Below, one piece after another: positions 6,787 through 14,451 of a stretch of 64,000 nucleotides of DNA. Source of the stretch: Oceanobacter kriegii DSM 6294 (GTDB lineage: Bacteria > Pseudomonadota > Gammaproteobacteria > Pseudomonadales > Oceanobacteraceae); contig NZ_KE383931.1 in assembly GCF_000422845.1 (NCBI RefSeq), positions 62,001-126,000 of the forward strand, in the 5' to 3' direction. The translations under genes were made by a program, and so were the position numbers. The notes beneath the pieces are model-generated. The model was given only the letters and a program-made list of their open reading frames with translations. It searched no databases and was not told where the DNA came from. Every line of letters starts with the position of its first letter. The stretch's first letter is position 1.

Positions 6787-6947
6787 ACAACCATTTTGCA
6801 ACAATATAACCTTTCCCTTTCCCCTTTTTCTTTTCTCCTAGTTCTTTTCTCCTAGCCGCTTCACCCTGGCACCGACGAGCCCAGATATCGACGCGTCCCG
6901 ATCCAACTCCGGTCCTTGGCACTAGGCCAACCGTGCCCCGACAGAAA

Positions 6948-7001
6948 ACACGCACAAACAAAAACGGGCCCCTGAAAAGGAGCCCGTTGTTTGTGCGTTG
7001 T
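6948..7001 (-). terminator. Long terminator hairpin after the small membrane protein gene
   Basis: The same core as at 6220-6256 (ACGGGCCCCTGAAAAGGAGC) is extended here by a second pair of arms, ACGCACAAACAA and GTTTGTGCGT. On the minus strand it ends in CCCGTTTTTGTTTG. It lies 17 bp after the stop of the gene at 7018-7314. Confidence 0.85.
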
Positions 7002-7017
7002 GTTCTGGCCTGAATCA

Positions 7018-7314
7018 TCAAGGACTCATATGGGCCGTCGAGCTGGCGTCCGCCATCACCACCCACATGGCAACACCGGCGACCAAAAAGAACAGCGGTA
7101 CCACAATGCCCAATGGCACGCCGATGTTTTTCACCAGTCGGTAGGCGCGGTCGTAACCTTCCTGTTCGACCATGTTCTTGCCCCGTTTGTCATTCGTCAG
7201 CCAGCTATCCACATCGCGGGAGATACGAATACTGCGCTTCAGTATCAGCGCACATCCCAGCGTCCAGACCATAAAGAACAAGGTGACCGGCCAAGGCAGC
7301 ATATCTACAGACAT
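7018..7314 (-). CDS. Small membrane protein of unknown function
   Basis: A 98-residue protein with an N-terminal membrane segment at about 8-26 (WPVTLFFMVWTLGCALIL), a charged cytosolic middle (SIRISRDVDSWLTNDKRGKN...YDRAYRLVKN) and a second membrane segment at about 69-90 (PLGIVVPLFFLVAGVAMWVVM). I do not recognise the family. It is a single-gene unit 53 bp after the stop codon of exonuclease I on the same strand and ends in a strong terminator, so it may be transcribed with sbcB. Confidence 0.7.
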   Translation of the reverse strand: MSVDMLPWPVTLFFMVWTLGCALILKRSIRISRDVDSWLTNDKRGKNMVEQEGYDRAYRLVKNIGVPLGIVVPLFFLVAGVAMWVVMADASSTAHMSP

Positions 7315-7367
7315 AAGACTTCCAGAAATTTCCCAAGGTTATAAGTATGGTGAGGACTGAGCGCGGC

Positions 7368-8810
7368 TCAGCCTTCATCAAACGGGTAAATGGATTCAGC
7401 GTACAGTTGCAGGTCGTGAATCCATTGCAATTTGTTGCCGTCGTTTGCCACCTGTTCGGCGGCGCGTTGCAGTTCGCGGGCAAACTGCTCGAAGTTCAGC
7501 GCCGGGCAGTTCGGGTCGGTATGGAACAAACGGTCACGACGGAATTGTTCCCAGCGGCCGCGTTCGTCGGCTTCCAAAGTATCCGGGAAGTTGCGGGCGC
7601 GATAGCGGAACAGCATTTCATCGCCGCGCTTGTCCTGAAAACTGCCCGACCAACCCACCAGATCCCACGGCGACATGCCGTGCAAATCGTTCATGGCGTT
7701 TTTGTCCGCAGGCGAGAAAAAGCCATCGTACAGCATGGCATCCACATCGGTCGCAGGTGCAAATTCGCGGCCAGTGAATACCTGATGCAGCTTGTGGTCG
7801 ATGTCCGGGCCGTTTTTGATCATGCCCAGATGCTTGCGCAGGGTCTCGCCACTCAGGTTCCAGCGCTCGGCCTGATCCGGTGTCAGGGTTTTTGCAGGCG
7901 CAATCACGGGCGACTTGTTGATGTGCAGCTCTTTCAACGGCAGCCGTTCTACCCCTTCCGGCAGTTCGTCAGCGCGGCTGAATACCCGTTGCTGAATCTG
8001 TTCGGCCGTCAGTTCAAACAACGGCGTTGGATCGGCGTGCAGGTCGTACACAATCACGCTGTTCTTGTTCTTCGGATGCCAGCACAGCGGCACCACAATC
8101 GCCATGCAGCCCTGCTCGACCGGGAACATGCCGGAGATATGCACCAGCGGCTTATGCTGCTGCACGTCAATCATGTCAGACACCGACTGCTTACGGCGCA
8201 TATCGAAAAGATAACGGTATAATTTTGGTTGTTTGTCACGAATCAAACGCGCCAGCGCAATGGTCGCTCGCACGTCAGACACGGCGTCGTGGGCCTTGCC
8301 ATGATCCAGCCCGTTGGCTGCGGTCAGGTGTTCCAGCTTAAAGCTGATGCGGCCATCGTCGTGTTTTGGCCATTCGATACCGTCCGGGCGCAAGGCATAG
8401 GCGCAGCGCACAATGTCCAGCAAATCCCAACGCGAATTACCGCCCTGCCATTCGCGGGCGTAAGGATCGAAGAAGTTACGATAAAGGGTGTAGCGAGTGA
8501 ATTCGTCGTCAAAGCGAATGCTGTTGTAACCGGCGGCACAGGTGCCCGGTACGGAAAACACGTCGTTAATCTGGCGAATAAAGTCGACTTCGGCAATGCC
8601 CCGCTGCTGACAGTCTTGCGGCGTAATGCCTGTGGTCAGCACCGCCTGAGGGTGTGGCAGGTAGTCATCGCTTTGCTTGCAGAAAATCTCGACTGGCGCT
8701 TCGATTTCGTTGAGGTCTTCATCGGTACGAATGCCCGCAAACTGGGCCGGTCTGTCCCAGGCCGGGCTGGTTCCAAAGGTTTCATAGTCATACCAGACGA
8801 TGCTGCTCAC
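7368..8810 (-). CDS. sbcB: Exodeoxyribonuclease I (SbcB)
   Basis: A 480-residue protein, the family's usual length. The start is the GTG at 8810 behind AGGAG, giving MSSIVWYDYETFG; the longer frame upstream lacks a ribosome site. Residues 1-190 form the DnaQ-like 3'-5' exonuclease with the ExoI motif WYDYETFGTSPAWDRPAQFAGIRTD (Asp and Glu ligands), the AGYNSIRFDDEF motif and the AHDAVSDVRATI histidine/aspartate motif. The remainder matches the SH3-like and C-terminal helical parts. The enzyme degrades single-stranded DNA 3' to 5' in recombination and mismatch repair. It is transcribed divergently from the DUF349 gene. Confidence 0.96.
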   Translation of the reverse strand: MSSIVWYDYETFGTSPAWDRPAQFAGIRTDEDLNEIEAPVEIFCKQSDDYLPHPQAVLTTGITPQDCQQRGIAEVDFIRQINDVFSVPGTCAAGYNSIRFDDEFTRYTLYRNFFDPYAREWQGGNSRWDLLDIVRCAYALRPDGIEWPKHDDGRISFKLEHLTAANGLDHGKAHDAVSDVRATIALARLIRDKQPKLYRYLFDMRRKQSVSDMIDVQQHKPLVHISGMFPVEQGCMAIVVPLCWHPKNKNSVIVYDLHADPTPLFELTAEQIQQRVFSRADELPEGVERLPLKELHINKSPVIAPAKTLTPDQAERWNLSGETLRKHLGMIKNGPDIDHKLHQVFTGREFAPATDVDAMLYDGFFSPADKNAMNDLHGMSPWDLVGWSGSFQDKRGDEMLFRYRARNFPDTLEADERGRWEQFRRDRLFHTDPNCPALNFEQFARELQRAAEQVANDGNKLQWIHDLQLYAESIYPFDEG

Positions 8811-9017
8811 ACAAGACTCCTGCGCGTTACGGATCACTTCAATGGCGGCGATAGTACCAGTTTCAGCGCCCCGGCGCGGCCCCCGCGCCATAGAATGTGC
8901 CGTAAAATCAGGAATTTGTCGGGCTAGCGAGAATCATTCTACATACTTCCCTAAACGCCCACGGCCTGTACAATGGCTGCGATTTTTTTGTTGCGACAAG
9001 TTGGATGGATCAGCTCG

Positions 9018-11744
9018 ATGTCTTTATTCGCGAAGTTTCTGAAGCCAGGCAAGCCAAAATGGCAGCATGACGACCCGGCAGTCCGCAAGCAGGCCCTTGC
9101 CGAACTGCCTCTCGAGCAAATCCCCGAGTTTCTGAATATAGAACCCACTGCCGAACTGCGTGCCGTTGCGGTCGTTCGATTGACGGACGAAGCCGTACTC
9201 GAAAAATTGCTGTCCCACAGCAAGGAAGATGTACGAGAAGCCGCCCGCAGCCATTGGCTGGCCAGCCTGCTGCCCGCAGGCACCGACGTCAGCAGCATCA
9301 GCGACAGCAGCCGATTGGTGCGCATTGCCGGTTTGACCAAAGACGATCAGGTTCGTCTGACGGCCATTTCAGCAATCACGGATCAGCAAGAACGCCTGAC
9401 CATTGCCCGCAGCCATCCGGTTGCCCGGGTTCGACTGGTTGCCGCTGAAGGCATCACCGAATTCACCTTGTTGGAACAACTGATGGGCCATGCCCAGGGT
9501 AAAGACAAAACCGTCTATCGCCTGTGCAAGGAACGTCTGGCCGAAGCCAAGGCTGCCGACGAAGCCAAAGCCGAACAGCAATCGCGTATTCAGACCATTC
9601 TGGAGCAAGCCGCTTACCTGAATCGCGTTGGCTACGGCCCGGAATTCAACGGTCGCTTGCAGGTGCTGGGCAAACAGCGCGAAGAATTTGCCGACGTAAT
9701 GTCAGAGCAACAGCGTGCCGAACTGGACCAGCAAATTGAGCAAGCCAAAGCCACGCTGCAAGGCCACGAAGCGGAAGAACAGCGTCTGGCCGCTGCCCGC
9801 CAGCAAGCCGCAGAAGCCGAGCAACACCAGGCCACACTGCTGAACCAGCTGTCCGAGCTGGTTGCCGCCGCGCCTGCCATGGACCCAGCAGCCCTGGGCG
9901 AACAGCTGAGCAGCATTGACCAGCCATGGCGCGCCAGCCTCAACGACCACAAGCCATCCGCCGATGCCTTGCGTCAGTTTGAAAACACCTTGCAACAGGG
10001 TCTGGCACTGCAAAACACCCTCAGCCACTACGCCGAGAACCAGGACGCCCTGCAGCAATGGCTGGAGAAAGACCTGCCAGCCGATATGCGCGGCCTGCAA
10101 CAAGTTATCCGCGGCGGCAAGGACTGGTTGGCAGCGTTCAAATGGCCTGCCGATGTCGAACAACCGTCCTGGTTGGCGGCGATTAATGGCAAGTACCAGC
10201 TGGCATCTGCCCAACTGCAAAATCTGGAAAGCCATCAGGCGTCCCGCATCGACACCATTGAAAAGCAGCTGGCCAAGGTCGAAAGCTACCTCGACGATGG
10301 ACACCTGAAAGAGGCCAGCAAGGCCTTTGGTCAGGCCACTGGCAGCATTCGCCAGATCGACAACAAATCAGCGCAACGCTTCCAGCACCGCATCAAGTCG
10401 TTGAACGCTCGTATCAATGAAATGCGTGACTGGCAGGGCTTTGCCACGACGCCGAAGAAAGAATCCCTCTGCGATGCCATGGAAGCTCTGATTGGCGCTG
10501 ACATCGACCCGGAAACCCTGTCCAACGAGATTCAGGCCTTGCAGGATGAGTGGAAGACGCTCAATTCCTCAACGCCAGATAAAGAGCTTTGGGAACGCTT
10601 CCAGGCCGCTGGCGATAAAGCCTTTGAACCATGCCGTGAGTGGTTTGCCAACGCCGCCCAGCGCCGCGAGCAAAACATTGCCCTGCGTAATCAGCTGATT
10701 GACGAGCTGAGCCAATACGAAGCGGGCATGGACTGGCAAAACGCCGACTGGAAAGTGGTTCAGAAAACCCTCGAAGCCGCCCGTGAAACCTTCCGCGGCT
10801 ATTCACCGGTTGAACGGTCTGCCCATAAAGACACCCAGGCGCGTTTCCGCGACGTGTGTGACCGTATTTACGATCACCTGAAAGCCGAATACGATAACAA
10901 CCTTGCCATCAAGTCCGATCTGGTTGAACAAGCCGCCGAGCTGGCCAACCTCGAAGACCTGACCGGCGTAGTCGACAAGGTGAAATCCCTGCAACAGCAG
11001 TGGAAGCAAGTGGGCACCACCCCACGCGGCCCGGACCAGAAACTGTGGCGCGAATTCCGCAGCCAATGCGACGCCATCTTCAACCGTCTGGACGAGCAAC
11101 GCGCTGAGCGTCGCAACGAGATCGACGGTCAGGTTGCCGAAGCCGAAGCGCTGGTTCAACAAGCTCAGGCACTGCTGGAAGGCGTTACTGAGAATGACGC
11201 TAACAGCGCCGACGCCCGCACCAGCCTGCAACAGATTGAGAGCGATTTTGCCGCCATCGAACTGCCACGCGGCGCCCACCAGCGTTTGCGTAAGGCTCTG
11301 AGCGATGTTGGCCAGGCGTTGCAACAGCGCGAAACCGACAAAGCTGCCGCCGCCGACCGCCAACGCTGGCAGGGTTTGCTGGATCGCCTGACCGCTATCC
11401 AGACTGGCGACGAAGCCTTGTGGCAAGCCGCCGACAAACTGCCGGGCGACTACTCCGCTGCTGACTTCGAGCAACGCTGGGACAACCGCGACAACATGGC
11501 CGTAGAATCCGAGCAGGCCCGTGATCTGTGTATTCGCATGGAAATTCTGGCCGAGCAGGAATGTCCGGCTGCTGATCAGGGCCGTCGTATGGAGCTTCAG
11601 GTTCAGCGTTTGGCCAACGGCATGGGTCAAGGCGTTGGTCGCACTCGCGAACGCGCCGAACTGGTTGCCAACTTCCTTACCGTGAGCGCCAGCACCGAGC
11701 AACAAGGTCGCTTTATTGCGGCACTGGCTGCTTCTTTGATCTGA
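9018..11744 (+). CDS. Large DUF349-domain coiled-coil protein
   Basis: A 908-residue protein starting MSLFAKFLKPGKPKWQHDDP at 9018. Residues about 20-165 look like short helical (HEAT-like) repeats with DPAVRKQALAEL, RLVRIAGLTKDDQVRLTAI and HPVARVRLVAAEGI. Long Gln/Glu/Ala-rich coiled coils follow, then several DUF349 units marked by W..V and F/W..A spacing, such as LQDEWKTLNSS...LWERFQAAGDKAF, DWKVVQKTLEAARETFRGY and QQQWKQVGTTPRGPDQKLW. No enzymatic motif is visible. The family is widespread but poorly characterised; the architecture suggests a cytosolic scaffold or nucleic-acid-associated protein. It is a monocistronic gene with a terminator downstream. Confidence 0.85.
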   Translation: MSLFAKFLKPGKPKWQHDDPAVRKQALAELPLEQIPEFLNIEPTAELRAVAVVRLTDEAVLEKLLSHSKEDVREAARSHWLASLLPAGTDVSSISDSSRLVRIAGLTKDDQVRLTAISAITDQQERLTIARSHPVARVRLVAAEGITEFTLLEQLMGHAQGKDKTVYRLCKERLAEAKAADEAKAEQQSRIQTILEQAAYLNRVGYGPEFNGRLQVLGKQREEFADVMSEQQRAELDQQIEQAKATLQGHEAEEQRLAAARQQAAEAEQHQATLLNQLSELVAAAPAMDPAALGEQLSSIDQPWRASLNDHKPSADALRQFENTLQQGLALQNTLSHYAENQDALQQWLEKDLPADMRGLQQVIRGGKDWLAAFKWPADVEQPSWLAAINGKYQLASAQLQNLESHQASRIDTIEKQLAKVESYLDDGHLKEASKAFGQATGSIRQIDNKSAQRFQHRIKSLNARINEMRDWQGFATTPKKESLCDAMEALIGADIDPETLSNEIQALQDEWKTLNSSTPDKELWERFQAAGDKAFEPCREWFANAAQRREQNIALRNQLIDELSQYEAGMDWQNADWKVVQKTLEAARETFRGYSPVERSAHKDTQARFRDVCDRIYDHLKAEYDNNLAIKSDLVEQAAELANLEDLTGVVDKVKSLQQQWKQVGTTPRGPDQKLWREFRSQCDAIFNRLDEQRAERRNEIDGQVAEAEALVQQAQALLEGVTENDANSADARTSLQQIESDFAAIELPRGAHQRLRKALSDVGQALQQRETDKAAAADRQRWQGLLDRLTAIQTGDEALWQAADKLPGDYSAADFEQRWDNRDNMAVESEQARDLCIRMEILAEQECPAADQGRRMELQVQRLANGMGQGVGRTRERAELVANFLTVSASTEQQGRFIAALAASLI

Positions 11745-11767
11745 CCCAGATCACCTGCTTCAAATCA

Positions 11768-11808
11768 CCCACCCCGGCAAGGCACTGAGCTTGCTGGGGT
11801 GGGATTTT
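11768..11808 (+). terminator. Terminator after the DUF349 gene
   Basis: Arms CCCACCCCGGCAAG (11768-11781) and CTTGCTGGGGTGGG (11790-11803) pair with one G-T wobble and are followed by ATTTT. Confidence 0.8.
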
Positions 11809-11842
11809 CCCAAACTCCCACCCAAGCCAATCTCTCCTCGCT

Positions 11843-11870
11843 CCCGACACCCGACACCCGACACCCGACT
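11843..11870. repeat. Tandem 7-bp repeat, four units of CCCGACA
   Basis: Three exact CCCGACA units and a fourth CCCGACT in the intergenic space before the sugar dehydrogenase gene. Function unknown. Confidence 0.85.
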
Positions 11871-11944
11871 CCAATAGCAAAATACGAACGTTTATCGTCA
11901 AGCAATGTCAGATCAACATCTCTACCTTGCTCACAGGACGTCCC

Positions 11945-13186
11945 ATGCACTGTTTCCGAATCACCCGACCGGCGCTAACGCTGGCTGCGGCTCTGGCATC
12001 CACACTCGCATCCACATTGATAAGCCCACTAGCCTTTGCTGACCCCAATCTGGTTAATGAACGGCAGCGTCCGGTTTCAGCGGCAGGCCAACAGGTTGAA
12101 CCTCAGCTGCTGGTCGACAACCTCGACCACCCTTGGGCCATCGCCTTCACCAGCGATGGCAAAGCGCTGATTACCGAACGGTCTGGCAGTTTGCGAGTGC
12201 TGGAATACGTCAGCCCCGCCGGTGCGTCACTGACGCCTGTGCGCATCAGTGCACCGGTGCAAGGGTTGCCAGAAATCTGGAGTAGCGGCCAGGGCGGCCT
12301 GCTGGACGTTGCCGAGCATCAGGGCTGGGTGTATTTCAGCTATTCCGAACCATCACCGCGTGGCAGTAATTCCACCGCAGTAATGCGCGCGCGGCTGGTA
12401 AAACAAGGGGCGGACTACCAGCTTCAGGATCAACAACGCATCTTCAGCCAGCAGCCCAAGTACCCGTCACGGTCGCACTTTGGCTCCCGACTGGTGTTCG
12501 ACCAGCAAGGTCATCTGTTTATCACCCTGGGTGAACGCTATTCCCAACGGGACGACGCCCAAACGCTGGACAACCATCACGGCAAGGTCGTTCGTATTAA
12601 CCTCGACGGCAGCATTCCGGCCGATAATCCCTACGTGAATACCGACGGCGCATTGCCAGAAATCTGGAGTCTGGGCCATCGTAACCCGCAAGGCGCGGTA
12701 CTGAACCCTGAAACCGGCGACTTGCTGGTGCATGAACACGGCCCTCGGGGTGGCGACGAGTTAAACCGGGTTGAACCGGGCCATAACTACGGCTGGCCAG
12801 TGATTACCTACGGCAAGGAGTACATTGGCGGCAGCATCGGCGAAGGCACCGAAAAAGCCGGTATGGAGCAGCCACTGCATTATTGGGTGCCTTCCATTGC
12901 GCCTTCCGGCATGGCTTGGGTCGATAGCCAGCAATACCCTCAGTGGACCGATACGCTGGCGATTGGCTCGTTGAAATTCCAGCAACTGGCGCTGCTCAAG
13001 GGTGTTTCTTCGGACATGTCTTCAGGAATGACCACAGGAAAGGCGGATATTCGTGAAGAACGCCTCGACCTGCCGCAATTGCAAGAACGCATTCGGGACG
13101 TCACCACCGGACCGGATGGTTTGCTCTATCTGATAACCGACGAAGACGAGGGCAAGCTGGTTCGGTTGAATCCGGTTTCAGACTAA
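11945..13186 (+). CDS. Periplasmic PQQ-dependent sugar dehydrogenase-like protein (YliI/sorbosone dehydrogenase family)
   Basis: A 413-residue protein. ATG at 11945 is preceded by CAGGA and starts a signal peptide (basic MHCFRITRP then a hydrophobic Ala/Leu core ending near SPLAFA). The mature part is a six-bladed beta-propeller of the glucose/sorbosone dehydrogenase family: LDHPWAIAFTSDGKALITER at the first blade, RSHFGSRLVFDQQGHLFITLGER with the catalytic His, WSLGHRNPQGAV, the HEHGPRGGDELN loop and NYGWPVITYG. These match the E. coli YliI type, which oxidises aldoses in the periplasm using PQQ. No PQQ synthesis genes are in the window. It is a single gene ending in a terminator shared with the convergent tusA-like gene. 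Confidence 0.88.
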   Translation: MHCFRITRPALTLAAALASTLASTLISPLAFADPNLVNERQRPVSAAGQQVEPQLLVDNLDHPWAIAFTSDGKALITERSGSLRVLEYVSPAGASLTPVRISAPVQGLPEIWSSGQGGLLDVAEHQGWVYFSYSEPSPRGSNSTAVMRARLVKQGADYQLQDQQRIFSQQPKYPSRSHFGSRLVFDQQGHLFITLGERYSQRDDAQTLDNHHGKVVRINLDGSIPADNPYVNTDGALPEIWSLGHRNPQGAVLNPETGDLLVHEHGPRGGDELNRVEPGHNYGWPVITYGKEYIGGSIGEGTEKAGMEQPLHYWVPSIAPSGMAWVDSQQYPQWTDTLAIGSLKFQQLALLKGVSSDMSSGMTTGKADIREERLDLPQLQERIRDVTTGPDGLLYLITDEDEGKLVRLNPVSD

Positions 13187-13189
13187 ACG

Positions 13190-13226
13190 AAAAACGGGCA
13201 GCTCTTAGGGCTGCCCGTTTTTGGTT
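13190..13226. terminator. Bidirectional terminator between convergent genes
   Basis: Arms AAAACGGGCAGC (13191-13202) and GCTGCCCGTTTT (13210-13221) with a 7-nt loop, A-rich before and T-rich after, so it can serve both the sugar dehydrogenase and the minus-strand TusA-like gene. Confidence 0.88.
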
Positions 13227-13268
13227 TTTGCACGTTAGACCAGATCAGTTTTGTTCAAGAAAACCAGA

Positions 13269-13544
13269 TCAGTCCTCTTCAGACGCCTTACGAATCACAA
13301 ACCGATAGATGCCATCAATCTCTTCGGAAACCAGCATCTCCTGACCTAGAAAACTGCAAAAGCGCAGAAAGTCGCGCTGCGTTGACGGGTCGGTCGCCAA
13401 CACTTCAACACAATCACCCAATGCTGCGTCGTTAATGACGTTGTGCAGCATCATCACAGGTTCCGGGCAAAACAGCCCCTTGGTATCCAGGTGATGTTGA
13501 ATGGTGACGTCGATCGATGATTCCTGACTCAAGTTGAGCTCCAC
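13269..13544 (-). CDS. tusA: TusA/SirA-like sulfurtransferase
   Basis: A 91-residue protein with the family hallmark LDTKGLFCPEPVMMLHNVI (catalytic Cys in the CPEP motif at about 27) and the following GDCVEVLATDPSTQRDFLRFCSFLGQEML fold. TusA accepts persulfide sulfur from a cysteine desulfurase and passes it to TusD for thiolation of tRNA wobble uridine, and it also supplies other sulfur pathways. The protein is acidic at its C-terminus (KASEED). It stands alone on the minus strand, convergent with the sugar dehydrogenase gene; no desulfurase gene is near. Confidence 0.9.
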   Translation of the reverse strand: MELNLSQESSIDVTIQHHLDTKGLFCPEPVMMLHNVINDAALGDCVEVLATDPSTQRDFLRFCSFLGQEMLVSEEIDGIYRFVIRKASEED

Positions 13545-13650
13545 TTCTAACCAAACCGTTACGGGCTTGCCTGCGCCCGTTGACTGAAAAACGCCGCGAC
13601 TTTAACAAACCCGGGCGCCGCTGTCTGGCCCCTGGCGTCGCTATAAGAAC

Positions 13651-14082
13651 TCAACGCTCGTACAACTCCAGTGGCAAGGCATCCGGGTCGGCAAAAAAGG
13701 TAAAACGCTTACCGGTAAATTCATCGGTACGAATGGCTTCCACGGCAATGGAATGCGCTTCCAGCCAGGCAACCCACTCGTCCAGTTGTTCTACCTCAAA
13801 CGCCAGATGACGCAGGCCCTGGGCTTCCGGGTAGCTGGGCCGCGCTGGTGCGCCATTGAATGAAAACAGCTCAACTTGGCCGCCGTCTGGCAACGCCAGA
13901 TCCAGCTTCCAGGAATCCCGCTCTGCGCGGTAATTTTCCGCCAGAATGTCCAGCCCCAGCACCGTATTGTAAAAGTGCTTAGACACCGCGTAGTCAGAGC
14001 AAATAATGGCAGCGTGGTGAATACGCTGCAGTTTTGGCCGCCCACGCCCCTCAACGGCCGGGGCAGATACTTCGTTACTCAA
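13651..14082 (-). CDS. VOC-family (glyoxalase I-like) protein
   Basis: A 143-residue vicinal-oxygen-chelate protein. The first module starts RIHHAAIICSDYAVSKHFYNTVLGL and continues with LALPDGGQVELFSF; the second has GLRHLAFEVEQLDEWVAWLE and ends FTFFADPDALPLELYE. His and Glu at the ends of the two modules are the expected metal ligands. It resembles the YaeR/GloA2-type small glyoxalase-like proteins, whose substrate is not established. It is downstream of a short basic protein gene and probably co-transcribed with it (9 bp gap). Confidence 0.85.
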   Translation of the reverse strand: MSNEVSAPAVEGRGRPKLQRIHHAAIICSDYAVSKHFYNTVLGLDILAENYRAERDSWKLDLALPDGGQVELFSFNGAPARPSYPEAQGLRHLAFEVEQLDEWVAWLEAHSIAVEAIRTDEFTGKRFTFFADPDALPLELYER

Positions 14083-14091
14083 GCTGATTCC

Positions 14092-14274
14092 TTAGCGCTT
14101 CTTTTTGGCGCGCTTCTTACGCAAATAGTCTTTCACCGGCGTTTTCTTGTCAGGCAGGGCCTGCTCAAAACGCTCTCGCAGTGACTCGACCTTCTCTTCC
14201 TTGTCCCGATGCATCCGTTCGTGTTTGTGCCTGGCACCGGCCGTTGCAAAATCGACCACATTTTTATCAGACAT
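14092..14274 (-). CDS. Small basic protein of unknown function
   Basis: A 60-residue protein; ATG at 14274 follows GAGGTAAC with good spacing, so the longer frame upstream is not used. It has an NVVDFATAGARHKHER segment, a charged helical middle and a strongly basic tail (DYLRKKRAKKKR). The layout resembles short DUF4169-type proteins, but I am not certain. The Lys/Arg tail suggests nucleic acid or ribosome contact. It is in a two-gene unit with the VOC protein. Confidence 0.65.
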   Translation of the reverse strand: MSDKNVVDFATAGARHKHERMHRDKEEKVESLRERFEQALPDKKTPVKDYLRKKRAKKKR

Positions 14275-14451
14275 ATCAGTTACCTCGTATGACCCAATCA
14301 GTTTAAGCCACCCGGCGTAAAAAGAGCCAGCAACAGACAAGCCCAGGCAAGCGAGTGCAGGCGTTTTCCGGTATGGTGATGCCCTTCAGCAGAGGTTTAA
14401 CCACCAAACTGATCCCGGCCCAAACCTTCACAATACGCTGCTCGAACTTGC

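Noticed and set aside
6785-7066. 93-codon frame on the minus strand
   Set aside because: It runs through the terminator hairpin at 6948-7001 and the rpmE2 promoter region, is Gly/Lys/Arg-rich and lacks a ribosome site.
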